64,000 nt of DNA from Botryotinia globosa (Eukaryota; Ascomycota; Leotiomycetes; Helotiales; Sclerotiniaceae): contig RCSZ01000002.1 in NCBI GenBank assembly GCA_014898425.1, forward strand, positions 2,294,001 to 2,358,000, written 5' to 3'. The notes beneath the pieces are model-generated. The model searched no databases, was not told the DNA's origin, and worked only from the letters and a program-made list of their open reading frames with translations. Of the stretch, positions 36,811 through 47,641 are shown piece after piece. The position numbers and the translations under genes were made by a program. Positions within the stretch are counted from its first letter, which is position 1. Every line of letters begins with the position of its first letter.

Positions 36811-37478
36811 TCACCCTCACCCTCACCCTCACCGCATGTGTATACAAGAACTGCCTGCCTGCCGCAATCCGCATTCTACGCCACTCAAAATGGAGGGTAT
36901 GAGAAGTTGGAAGGCTACTACCGACCTCCACTAGGTATGAATGAACGAATTGAGAATCAGAAATTGGGAGTAGAATCATTGGATGAGAGAAGTGAATTCA
37001 TGAGAAGGGGGAAATTGATGACTACCTGGTCACCACTATCCCCCAAACTAGCTTGCTTCACTTTGTCGATTTTCACCATGATCAATTCATTCGACGCCCA
37101 ACCACAAATCAGAGAAGGAGCTTCACCTTTGAGAAATCTTATAACCCAGATCTGGAAAGTCTAATTTGCAATTTCGATTTTGCACATCCTACTTTGAGAT
37201 TCACTCTCATGCAAACCACATTTCATACGGCATCCAGCAGATTGTATCTCGAACACATATAAACCAAAACATTCTACTGTACTGCTTTGACGAGATTCAC
37301 CATCATCCCGCAACCCCTACACTACTTAAACCTACCTGGTATCTGCAACTCAAATAGCAGAGACAAACAACTGTCTTTTACTCGAATTCAATCAATCTAT
37401 AACAAGAATTACAACTACAACTACACGCATACCTATACCTCTGCCTACACCATTGTTGAATCTTTCATTATAATCAAG
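35405..37478. promoter_or_regulatory. Intergenic; SOD1 3' flank and Tudor-SN upstream region
   Basis: Very AT-rich from about 35600 to 36000, with a local inverted repeat AAGCTTGCTTTATAAAGCTT near 35699-35718. ACCTAGGT palindromes lie at 36055-36062 and 36258-36265. A hexanucleotide microsatellite is at 36737-36833. No gene is supported; the 36616-37164 frame depends on the repeat. Confidence 0.5.
36737..36833. repeat. (CCCTCA)n hexanucleotide microsatellite
   Basis: About 16 copies of CCCTCA with one CTCTCA variant, about 650 bp upstream of the Tudor-SN start codon. It encodes Pro-Ser or His-Pro runs in + frames and Arg-Val in the minus frame, none of which is likely to be translated. Confidence 0.95.
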
Positions 37479-40348
37479 ATGGGTGTCAAAACATTCAAGA
37501 TTGGCTCTGCGGCAGGCATTTCTAATCATCGCAAATCTTCTAGCTGCTCATCGACATCAAAAGCTTCTCAGGAATCTGCTAACCTACCTGAACCATTCCC
37601 TAGTCCCCGAATTCCACCACTTGGAAAGAAACGACTTGCCAACGTACCTCCATCCGATTACAGCAAAATGGTCCTCAATCAAGCAAAAGTTAAATCCGTC
37701 TTGAGCGGCGACAGTCTGGTCCTTACCTCGGTTGAGAACCCTGATCTCGAGCGCATTTTGTCCTTGGCTTACTGCACTTCGCCGCATCTGCGAAAGGAAG
37801 GAGACGAACCATTTGCATTTCAGTCTCGCGATGCCTTACGAAAATTAGTAGTGGGCAAGGTGGTACAATTCCAAGTGTTGTACCAAATTCCAAATACTAA
37901 GCGCGAATATGGACTTGTTTTCCTCAACGATGGAACCAAACTACCCGAAGAAATGATAAAGGAAGGTTGGCTCAAGTTGAGAGAAGATGCTGGCCGAAAG
38001 GAAGATTCGGAATCAGCCCTTCAACAACTCGATGCCTTACGTTTATACGAAGCTACCGCACGCAGTGAAGACAAGGGTCTATGGCAAGAAAATGGTGGAC
38101 GTATTGAGGTCCAGCATGACATGGGCAACCCAGAGTCTTTCTTAGATACATGGAAGGGAAAGACAGTGGATGGTTTGGTCGAACGTATATTGAGTGGTGA
38201 TCGAATGCTCGTGCGTTTGATTGTGGCTCCTACGCAGCATATTCAAGGTCAGTTGAGCAGGTTCATGTGTGTGATGTAATATACTGACAACAATTAGTTA
38301 TGACTTTGGTTGCTGGTATTCGCGCCCCAGCTACTGAGCGAGTCAACCCATCGAATGGACAAACAGCTCCTGCGGAACCGTTTGGAAACGAAGCACGACG
38401 TTTCGTCGAGGAACGATTATTGCAAAGAAATGTTAAAATCCACATTCTTGGACTTAGCCCGCAAAATCAACTCATTGCTTCAGTTATCCATCCCAAGGGA
38501 ACTATTGCCAAATTTATCCTCGAAGCTGGACTTGCACGATGCACCGATTTCCATTCAACACTCCTTGGCTCAGATATGGCAACATTACGTGAGGCTGAAA
38601 AGCGTGCACAACATGCCAAACTCGGTTTGTTCAAGGACCATGTTGTAAAGAACAATGGTGCAGGTGGAAGTCTCGAAGCGACTGTTACCAAAATCTTCAG
38701 CGCCGATCAAATTTTTGTCCAGAACAAGGCAGGTGTTGAGAAGCGCATAAACATTAGTAGTATTCGTGGACCTAGACCTACTGAGTCATCTGAAGCACCT
38801 TTTAGAGACGAGGCTAAGGAATTCCTTCGAAAACGCCTGATCGGAAAACATGTCCGAATCAGCATCGATGGATCAAGACCAGGCACTGAAGATTATGATG
38901 CAAAGGAAGTTGCCACCGTTACTCTGAATGATAAGAATATTGGATTGCAATTGGTTCAGGAAGGTTGGGCTTCCGTAATCCGTCATCGAAGAGATGACAC
39001 CGACCGAGCTCCTAACTACGACGATTTGTTGGCTGCACAAGAGAAAGCCAAGGAAGAAAAGAAAGGAATGTGGTCAGGAAAGGCCGCAAAGGCAAAGCAA
39101 TATGCCGATGCATCTGAGACTGTCCAAAAGGCTAAGCTACACGTTGGATCACTGCAACGACAAAAGAGAATCCCTGCCATTGTTGACTTTGTCAAAGGCG
39201 GCGGCCGATTTGTTGTACTCGTGCCTCGTGAAGGCATTAAACTCAACTTTGTTCTTGCTGGTATTCGAGCTCCCAAATCTGCTAGAAACCCAACCGATAA
39301 GAGCGAACCATTTGGCAAGGAAGCACACGATTTAGCTACACGAAGATTATCACAACGTGATGTGGAAATCGATGTATATAGTACCGATAAAGTTGGTGGC
39401 TTCATTGGTGAACTTTACATCAACAAGGAGAGTTTTGGTAAGATCTTGGTCGAGGAAGGTTATGCAACTGTTCATCAACACTCTGCCGAACAATCCGGAA
39501 ACTCGAAGGAATTATTAGCAGCCGAGAAGCGTGCAAAGGATGCTCGAAAGGGTCTTTGGGCAGATTGGGATCCATCTTTAGATGTGGAAGAAGAAGAATA
39601 CCAGCCTGCCAATGATGATGAAGTCACTCAGATCAAGAGAGAAAAGGATTACAGAGATGTCATTGTCACCCAGGTAAATGACGATGGAAAGTTGAAACTC
39701 CAGATCATTGGTACTGGCACTTCGGCTCTTGAGACTATGATGACTCAATTCAAGTCTTTCCATTTGAACCCATCCAACTCAACTGGTCTCCCTGGTCCAC
39801 CAAAGGCTGGCGACTACGTTGCGGCCAAGTTTTCCGAGGATGGTCAATGGTATCGTGGTCGCATCCGCTCCAATGATCGTACTGCTAAGGAAGCAGAAAT
39901 TGTTTATATCGATTATGGTAACAGCGAGAAAATTCCTTGGTCTCGTCTCCGACCACTTTCACAACCACAATTCTCTACGCAAAAACTTCGCCCACAAGCT
40001 GTTGATGCTATCTTAACTCTTCTTCAATTTCCTACCGACAAGGATTATATGAATGAGGCAATTAGATATATTGACCACAACACCGCCAATAGGGAACTCG
40101 TCGCAAATGTCGATTATACAGCTCCAGATGGAACTTTGTATGTCACATTGTTCGATACTAAGAGTCAAAACTTGAACGATAGCATCAATAATGATATCGT
40201 CGCTATGGGTCTTAGCATGGTTCCAACCAAGTTGAAGGGTTGGGAGAAAGGATTTGCGGATGTTATTAAGAGTTTGACTCAAAGTCAAACTGAGGCTAGA
40301 CAAAATCGCCAGGGCATGTGGGAGTATGGTGATGCTTATGAAGATTAA
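37479..40348 (+). CDS. SND1: Tudor-SN / staphylococcal-nuclease-domain protein (SND1 homologue)
   Basis: Two exons, 37479-38247 and 38298-40348, joined within a Val codon over a 50-nt intron (GTCAGT...TTAG), give 939 aa. Four staphylococcal-nuclease-like repeats lie at residues about 71-205, 228-375, 378-520 and 547-685, each ending with the pattern A..A....KGLW/KKGMW. A Tudor domain at about 755-815 has AAKFSEDGQWYRG and VYIDYGNSE, and a fifth partial SN repeat ends RQNRQGMWEYGD. This is the diagnostic SN4-Tudor-SN5 architecture of Tudor-SN, an RNA-binding component of RNA-induced complexes, stress granules and mRNA turnover. An N-terminal extension of about 65 residues is Ser/Pro-rich; the ATG at 37479 is the first in-frame ATG after upstream stops or non-ATG codons. 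Confidence 0.95.
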
Positions 40349-41643
40349 ATTGGTGGATGAAAGTTGAAGGCTGGCCAATAATCAACTAGTAAACTTCATG
40401 AATTTCTCTTACTGTTCCTCGGCTCATTTTACTGCTGCTTTTGATAACTTTTGAGAATGTATTGCAAGCTTGTTTCTTGCATGGTATGGCATGGCATTTC
40501 GTAGCATAGCATAGCATGGTGATACACCCGTTCTCTTTTTTATGGCATTGCATTATGACTCACGCTAGGTGGGTGAATGGATGGATGGATCATTTGCATG
40601 GGATTTATAAAAGTCTTTTTTGGTGGATGGATGGGGATGGATTCGTTGGCTGGCTGGCATGGGAGAAGTTGATACCTATTCATCTACCTATCTACCTACG
40701 TATCTCTGGGTCTCGATCTTGATCTTGGTCTTGCTACCTAATCATTTGGTTGGACTGGACGGGACGGGACGGGACGGGACGGGGCTAGTCTAGATTAAAT
40801 GAATGAATGAATTCTTTTACTTGCGGATTTGGGAGGTTGATTCGTGTGTTTATAATGTGACGTGATGTGACGTGATACGATTGAAGAATTCGTAAAATAG
40901 CAGCGAGGTTTTAGCAATTGTTTTTGTGACGATTTATGTTGCATTGGTTGTAAACAAGACTCGGGGAATATTGCAAACAAGCCAAAGCGCGTATGATCGA
41001 TGGCAGATGTTCTCCTCAAACACGTCGTATTATAGAAAGAATCACACTTCCTCTTCTCCTCTCTCATTTTTCTCCACATGTGTTTTTTTAGAGGTTTTTT
41101 TTGGGCTTTGTTTTTTGCTTGTTTATCTAAAAGAGAGATTACGTTTCGCTTTCTTTTCTCTGGGTGTCGAGTGCTGATATCGCGTTTGATTTGAAACTTT
41201 TTGGTATATGCCCCGGTGGTCATTGATGGATTTTCTGGATTCTGTCTGTGGTTTCTTTGGGGGAAACTTGGAAGGTTGTGTTTTGATGGATGGATGGATG
41301 GATGGATGGATGGATGGATGGATGGATGGGTATCTAGGTATCTGGGTATGGATTAGTTAGTGTTTACGGCGGTTATGGATAGGGGATAGTGAATGGTGGA
41401 GTTTGGTATGAGATATTTGGAGTGATGGGATGGTGGATGTAGATACCCATGTTTTATTGGTTGATGATAGATAGGTATGTGAAAGATGTACCGTGGAAGC
41501 AAGAATCGCGTCGCTTAATCACTCTGCTAAGTTGAGTACCCCTTCCCACTCCTCATTTTGTTTTTTACCTCTTTCTTTCCATGTCGTTTGAGAGCGGATC
41601 CGAGCGATCTTGAGCTACCTATAGCTGTGTCGCTAATTCATCT
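40349..41643. other. Intergenic with simple repeats
   Basis: Contains GGATGGATGG stretches at about 40575-40640, a (GGGAC)n run at about 40755-40784 and a (GATG)n run at about 41285-41330. No gene is supported; the frame at 40795-41223 has no recognisable features. Confidence 0.5.
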
Positions 41644-42027
41644 TCAAAAAGAGAATACATCGCCCGCCGGTATGGTGTGGTGATGCGTGTGGTCTTCCTG
41701 ATATTGGGGCCGGGGGATGAGGATATTGAGGTTGAGATTTTCGTGCGTGAAGAAGATGGAGCGTGGAGAGCGTGGATGGGGAGATTTTTGGGTGGGGCGT
41801 CGAGCTTGGTGATGGGAGGGAGGAGGAAGGGAGGCGAAGCCTTGGTAACAACTTGTTTCCAGAGATACTATACCCTCTAATTGAACGAGCTCTCCATCCG
41901 CGCACTGCTCTTGGATATACTGACATGCGTGCTTGGGCTCAGAAGCATCTCTAATGAAGCAAGAAATAATCTCTCCATCGTGACGAGGCAGGCCAGAGGT
42001 GGCAATCAAATACAGAGGATCTTCCAT
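41644..42027 (-). CDS. Hypothetical protein, 127 aa
   Basis: Open frame of 127 codons starting MEDPLYLIATSGLPRHDG with CFIRDASEPKHACQYIQEQ following. The first about 60 residues look like the N-terminal strand region of fungal proteins of unknown function that begin LYL..SGLPRH and are related in style to the neighbouring gene. The C-terminal half is Pro/His/Ser-rich, reads as low complexity, and may reflect read-through of an unrecognised intron or a decayed copy. It lies just downstream of, and on the same strand as, the 324-aa gene. Function is unknown. Confidence 0.4.
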   Translation of the reverse strand: MEDPLYLIATSGLPRHDGEIISCFIRDASEPKHACQYIQEQCADGELVQLEGIVSLETSCYQGFASLPPPSHHQARRPTQKSPHPRSPRSIFFTHENLNLNILIPRPQYQEDHTHHHTIPAGDVFSF

Positions 42028-42235
42028 GGGAAATCAGGAAAGAAAAAACAGAATAAACGGGATGTTGTGGCCAAATGTCTTGAAATTTGATAAAGCGGGT
42101 ATATAAACTCGCAGCAATCTTAAACGCCAGGTCAAATCAGGTGACTCACAGCGTTGTATCGCCGCCGCAAAACTCCACCTCTCTCTCTTCCTTCCTTCCT
42201 TTTCCCCCTTCCCCCTTCTCCCTCAAACCACCCCC
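42028..42235. other. Short gap between two minus-strand genes
   Basis: About 200 bp; would hold the 3' UTR of the 324-aa gene and the promoter of the 127-aa frame. Nothing specific is seen. Confidence 0.3.
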
Positions 42236-43210
42236 TTACTCCACAACCCTACTCTTCCACACCCTCCCCCTCCTCGCTCCCACGTTCAAAGCCGGATCAC
42301 TCAACAAGCCAAACTCCTCCGCTTCCCTCTCTACATCTCCAATCCCCTTGCCATCCCTAAAACTCAACACCCCCACCGATTCCAATTCCTCGACACATTT
42401 CAACAAAAACTCTCGACAAATCTTCTCTCCTTTTGCGATCTTCTTCCGGCCCGTCGTCCATTCGGTAGATATCGTTTCTTCGATTATCTCTCGCATGTCT
42501 TGGATGTCGGTTCCGATTTCAATGGCGGCGAGGAGACAGGATGAGGTGAGGAATGTGTGGCTGTTATCTTTTGTGTCGTGGCCCTTGCTGTGGTGAGGAT
42601 CTTCCCGATCACGCAACCCGTCATTCTTTTCTTGCTTTTCCTCATCGTCTGTCTTGTTCCTCTTATGTTTCCTATTCTCTTCCGCTTCTCTTGTACGCCT
42701 GTCACTTTCCGATTGCCCGTGTTTGTCGCTTATTTCATCGCTGCTGTGTCCTGTATCTCCCGTCTCTCGCTTTCGTTTATCTTCGTATTTCTTCTTGCTC
42801 TCTTTCTGATCCTCTCGTCTATCTTCGCTTTCCCCTTCATGATCAGCTCTTTGCTGGTCACCATCTTCTCTAGACTCTTCGCCTTGTGAATCAGAGTCCT
42901 TACTACTATCTCCACTCTCACCGCCATCTCTATTTTCCTTATCCTCCTCATCCTCCTTCTCTCCTTCCCCATCCTCCTCCTCCTCATCTCCCCCCAGCAT
43001 CTCCAAAATCCATCTATCCGGCACCGGGTCAAAAACATGATACACCCATCCCCTCTCCGGTTTCTCCTCCGTCAAGTACAAACTCCAATGAAACGTCCCC
43101 GGATTGTTTCTCGCGGCCAAATGAATGTACAATTTATTCCTCTCCCATCCTATATCTATCTCCCTTTCTTCGCGTTTCTTGATATCCCCCAGGGCGTTGA
43201 TACTTCCCAT
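42236..43210 (-). CDS. Uncharacterised fungal protein with highly charged insertion
   Basis: Single-exon frame of 324 aa. The N-terminal about 70 residues (KLYIHLAARN, GTFHWSLYLTE, GWVYHVF) and the C-terminal part (AAIEIGTDIQDMREII, REFLLKCVEELESVGVL) resemble a family of fungal proteins of unknown function with an HW.L.L start and a C-terminal NCQDW-like helix region. Between them, residues about 70-210 are almost entirely Glu, Asp, Lys, Arg, Ser and Gly, from GA-rich DNA that also opens frames on the other strand. The insertion is probably disordered. I do not know a biochemical role, and the family assignment is from pattern recall. Confidence 0.65.
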   Translation of the reverse strand: MGSINALGDIKKREEREIDIGWERNKLYIHLAARNNPGTFHWSLYLTEEKPERGWVYHVFDPVPDRWILEMLGGDEEEEDGEGEKEDEEDKENRDGGESGDSSKDSDSQGEESREDGDQQRADHEGESEDRREDQKESKKKYEDKRKRETGDTGHSSDEISDKHGQSESDRRTREAEENRKHKRNKTDDEEKQEKNDGLRDREDPHHSKGHDTKDNSHTFLTSSCLLAAIEIGTDIQDMREIIEETISTEWTTGRKKIAKGEKICREFLLKCVEELESVGVLSFRDGKGIGDVEREAEEFGLLSDPALNVGARRGRVWKSRVVE

Positions 43211-43925
43211 AGCTGGGTTAAATATTGTGGTTGGTCTCGTAGGATGGGTATCGATACCCCTATTTTCAGAATTGAAATTTTATCCAATCACCCTCAAAAT
43301 TCGTCGGAACTGTAAGATATTACAAATTACAAACTAATTCTCTTCACCCAAATCTCATCCTCAAACTGCATGCCAAATACGAAGATGTCTCGTTTGGATG
43401 TATACAAATGATGATATTGATGATTCGATTTGACCATGATGAATCTCAATTGTCAAACTTTATATGCGTCCCACTTGTATGCAACTCCATCCCAAAGCGG
43501 TTTGCTACATACATGAACACGTGGACGCTGGATGGGTTTTCATAGTTTGAGTAATCGATCGTCTAATGCCACATCGTCAACATCCCCATGCAATTTCGCA
43601 ATGAACACCACAATGAACACCACCCACAATTTACAACATACAATAATGCACCTAAGTACACGTCTCAAAAATCAACAACAGGTATCCATGCCCCTACACC
43701 TTCCAGAACGACTCAATTCCAATCCAACATCAACTCACAACACAATATCGAATAAATAGCAAGCATTGAAAATAATTAATTAATCATCAAATCATTTCAT
43801 TTGTTTAAATTCATGTCTGGCCACGCGTAAATACAAATCGTAGTTCATCCGGTCTTTCAATTTTGACCTCCGTGACAATCAATAACTATAAAATCATCCA
43901 CCGAGCCCCGAGACTCAAAAGCAAT
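43211..43925. other. Intergenic between the 324-aa gene and transaldolase
   Basis: 715 bp with the promoter of the 324-aa gene at the left and the 3' UTR of transaldolase at the right. Nothing else recognised. Confidence 0.45.
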
Positions 43926-45260
43926 TTATTGCAACTTGGCCTTCAAGATATCCTTCAAGGTAACGGCATCAGCAGCAAACTTGCTGATACCCTCTCTCAA
44001 CTTCTCAACAGCCATAGCATCCTCGTTGAATGCAAATCTGAACTCGGCCTCATCATCAATGTAGGTCAACTTCTCGATATCCAAACTGCTAGCATTCTCA
44101 GCGACCAACTTCTTAGGGACGGCCTCTTCGGAGTTCATCAACTCCTCCAACAAGTTTGGTGAGATGGTGAGGTAATCACATCCGGCAAGCTCAGTGATTT
44201 CACCAATGTTACGGAAAGAAGCTCCCATAACAATGGTCTTGTATCCGTACTTCTTGTAGTAGTCGAAGATAGCCTTAACGGACTCGACACCTGGGTCTTC
44301 TTGGGCGGAGTAGGTCTTTCCGGTGGAGGCCTTGTACCAATCGAGGATACGGCCGACGAATGGAGAGATGAGGAAAGCACCGGCTTCGGCACAAGCAACG
44401 GCTTGGGATTTGGAGAAGAGGAGAGTAAGGTTGCAGTTGATTCCGTGGTCGCGTTGGAGGACACGAGCAGCTTGGATACCTTCCCAGGTGGAAGCAATCT
44501 TGATCAAGATACGGGACTTATCGATACCTTGCTCCTTGTAAAGCTAAATGAGACACATATGTTAGTATAAACTTATTGTAACCGAGATATATACGTCTCA
44601 AAGACCGGATATGAATAGGCATATAACATACGTCGATAATTCTGAGGGCCTTGTTGATGGTGGCCTTGGTGTCGAACGAGAAACGAGCATCAACCTCGGT
44701 TGAAACCTTTCCTGGAACGACCTTCAAGATTTCCTTACCGAACTCGACGAGAAGACGATCGAGAGTGGCATCAGTCTTCTTTTCGAGGTCACCGTCGACC
44801 TCCTTTCCGAATGCGACTGCGGTGTCGATGAGCTTGGCGTATTCGGCCTTTTTGGAGGCAGCGAGGATCAACGATGGGTTGGTCGTGGCATCTTGTGGTT
44901 GGTATTTGGCAATGGCTGATAATATCTGTTAGTAGTTGACTATAGGATTGGCGAGAGTTTCTTTAGATGGTAACGTACAAGCAAAGTCACCTAGAGAGAA
45001 ATAGGAGTCAGTAAAAGCTTTAAGCAGTTGCAATGATGGATTAAAGACTTACCAGAGTCGGAGACAACAGTCTACCATGACAGAGTAATGGTTAGCAAGC
45101 TATATTCCAAAGTATATCCTCAAGTTCCATCTACTTCACAAGGGTTTCCCTAGAGTTTTGGGCTGGACCCGAGTGTCCCGTCGACCAGCCATCAATAGAT
45201 AAAGACAGAATGTTTACTTACGGTGCCAGTAGCTTTGAGTTGATCTAATGAAGAAGGCAT
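43926..45260 (-). CDS. tal1: Transaldolase
   Basis: Five coding exons, 45260-45222, 45071-45053, 44990-44979, 44915-44632 and 44543-43926, give 323 aa, the usual length. The enzyme moves a dihydroxyacetone unit between sedoheptulose-7-phosphate and glyceraldehyde-3-phosphate in the non-oxidative pentose phosphate pathway (cytosol). Diagnostic segments: [30 protein letters not shown], Schiff-base Lys133 in [13 protein letters not shown], and [19 protein letters not shown] followed by FVGRILDW. All introns are GT-AG: 150, 62, 63 and 88 nt. Exons 2 and 3 carry only 19 and 12 nt, but both are required to complete the conserved SDSGDF segment. The start ATG at 45260 gives [13 protein letters not shown], normal for fungal transaldolases. 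Confidence 0.97.
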
Positions 45261-46311
45261 GATTATAATATTTGAGTGATTTGGGGGTATCTTGGTTGGA
45301 ATTTGTTAAAAGGAAGTAATATGAAAATGGTATGTGTGGTATGTATGATAGATTTTCGAGTGAGAAAGAGGTTGAAAGGTTTTTTATGTTGTTGAGACAG
45401 AAGTTCGGTTTCTAACTTCACCCCTCCGGCGTCATATGGTGGGGTCAAATAAGTGGAGAAATTCACTCGTTGGGTAGATACGTAGGGGGTGACTAATCCT
45501 GAAGCACGCACCACCAGCACCTTGTGTGATGGATGATTTGCGAGCGAGCGAGGAAGGAATGAGGTGAATTGGGAGTGAAGTTGGAGTGAAGGTTGAGAAA
45601 GAAACAAAAAGGGGGAATGAATGCTGTCTGTCGAATTGTATTTTACATCAAAGAAGAAATCAACAATTATTTATATAAAGTCATTGGGAATTAACAATTG
45701 GCAGTTCCTACATAGTTATCACACTCAAAAATGATTAACCTTGATTGAATTATACTCGGGCCATCAATGACAACTTACAAGTTCTCGGTAGTAGGTATAC
45801 AACAGTTGGTGTCTTCTTCTCTTCTCTTCCCTTCTCTCCTGTACTCCTGTACTCCCTTCCTTAAGTCCTTTGTCAACATCCCACTTATTGTATCGATGGT
45901 CTACTTTGAATCCCATACCCGATGTCGCCACAATTCTATCCTAGTGAATCCGGAGTCCTAATTTTCCACCGGAGCCAACCAAGTTCGTTCTTCCAAATCT
46001 TAGAGTGATGAAGCGGCGAGAGCGGGTCTAGAATACAGTCGAAAGTGTAAGCAAGATTACGATTCTTTCCATCCGTGTTCGGTGAAGACGATAATGTTGT
46101 CGCGTTTAAGGTATATATGTCTCAAAACTAGAAAAAGTCCTAAAGTTTATTTTTACGGCCCGTCTAATATCATTATCTTCATGTATGCGGTAATAGACGG
46201 ATCGGCTTGAGGGATATACGCATCGTGATACCCAGAAAAGAGTCTCTTGGAACAACGTCGTGGTCTTATCCATCCATCACGCCAAGATGAATGCCATAGC
46301 GAAAGTCTACT
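45261..46311. promoter_or_regulatory. Transaldolase upstream region
   Basis: About 1 kb with no gene. Promoter of transaldolase is expected in the first few hundred bases. A C/T-rich run is near 45812-45855. Confidence 0.4.
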
Positions 46312-46684
46312 GTACAGAAGAACTTGGTTATACCGGACTGAGATTTTCGACCAATCAAATCCGGTATATTCAAGATTCCGGTATAAAAATGATGGCCCAA
46401 GCTTTCTAACCAAAATTTATATCCGATTTCAGTTCCAAACCCCGATATTTTTTCGGGAAAAATCATGTGACTAAAGCGAATCATGCTTATTAATCAAAAA
46501 AAAAGCTTATTCAGCCAGATTTACCACCAAAATTGATACCGGATTCACGAAAAAAGTGTCCGGTATACCGGTATATCCAAAAAATCCGGTATTACCATAT
46601 AAAAAGTGTTCAAATAAGGAAATTATTCCGGTATATCCAAGATTCCGGTATATCCCAGTCCGGTATAGCCAAGTTTTTCTATAC
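46312..46684. mobile_element. MITE-like element with CCGGTATA-rich subterminal repeats
   Basis: 33-nt inverted termini at 46312-46344 and 46652-46684 differ at four positions, all transitions, and include AACTTGG(T/C)TATACCGGACTG. TA dinucleotides just inside the ends (46313-46314 and 46682-46683) fit a TA target duplication. Inside, the motif CCGGTATA or TATACCGG recurs about ten times, including a TTCAAGATTCCGGTATA/TCCAAGATTCCGGTATA direct repeat at both sides and CCGGTATACCGG near 46560-46571. No transposase is encoded; short frames in the element merely translate the repeats as YTG-like peptides. Confidence 0.75.
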
Positions 46685-47641
46685 ACCGACATTGGGATCA
46701 TTTGATCAAGATATCTTGAAATAAGTACCACAATGTTTGTATTGGAGAAAGACGATGGGTGTGAGTTCTTCCATCCAAATGAAATAAGGTTTTCATGTTG
46801 TAAGTTGTCAACATTACTTTAATGCGGATTTTTGATAGCAACACCGCCCAAATTCAAGCCAGAACGCATTCCACTCGAATTGGAAGTTTCCTATATGAGT
46901 AGACCAACGAGGATCATAATCATTGGGGCAACAAGACGAATGGGCAAATCCAATGTGTTTAGACAGACATAAGAAGTCAGGAAAAACACAGTGTCTCAAG
47001 ACAAAGACATTTCGAGAACCAGCGGCGAAATTAACAATATTAAGGAAGAGAACATACGAATGACAAATTTATCCATTGAAAGAGACATAGCGACATAAGA
47101 GTTATTTCATCGCAAATTTGACCATGACTTGGTAGATCATTACTTGGTAAAAGTTCAACAAAATGCTGAAGTTAAGAAGCAATCATTGAAACATATGAAT
47201 TCTACAAGACCATGACATTACTTAATGGCATGAATCTAGACATCCATCTCAGCTACTTTTGCTAAAGAGAGGGAAATGAACGACTGATGGCAAGCGATTG
47301 AGAATCGTAGTATCAATTTTTTCGATGACATGAAGCTTAAAATATAATATATGTCGATTGAGCCTTAAAGGTTACTCCTACGAAAGTCCATGATCTTCAG
47401 CCTTATCAGACAATTTGAATTTCATCATATCGACAAGGGTTGCTGACTTGCCGTGCATTAGCGCTATTCAGTATCAGATCTAATTCGTCAGCCTTGTGTA
47501 ACCTCAGAAATCCAAATTTTTAACCTGTCAGCCTTATCTTAAACTTCAGCATGTTGGTATTCAATACATGTTACAAAAGCTCTCTCCTGAACTCAGTTAT
47601 TGCCATGCTCCTCCGGTAACATTTCATAACCCGCCATCAAA
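46685..47641. other. Intergenic, upstream of Mtg1-like gene
   Basis: No gene supported. Contains a TGTCAGCCTTAT-like imperfect repeat around 47400-47535. The promoter and 5' UTR of the GTPase gene should be at the right end. Confidence 0.4.

Noticed and set aside
36616..37164. 182-codon frame with (Pro-Ser)n
   Set aside because: Depends on the CCCTCA microsatellite; flanks show no protein features.
42553..42889. Hydrophobic plus-strand frames resembling membrane proteins
   Set aside because: Antisense to the charged GA-rich coding insertion of the 324-aa gene.
46153..46731. Small frames that might be transposase remnants
   Set aside because: They translate the CCGGTATA repeats of the TIR element; no DDE motif is visible.
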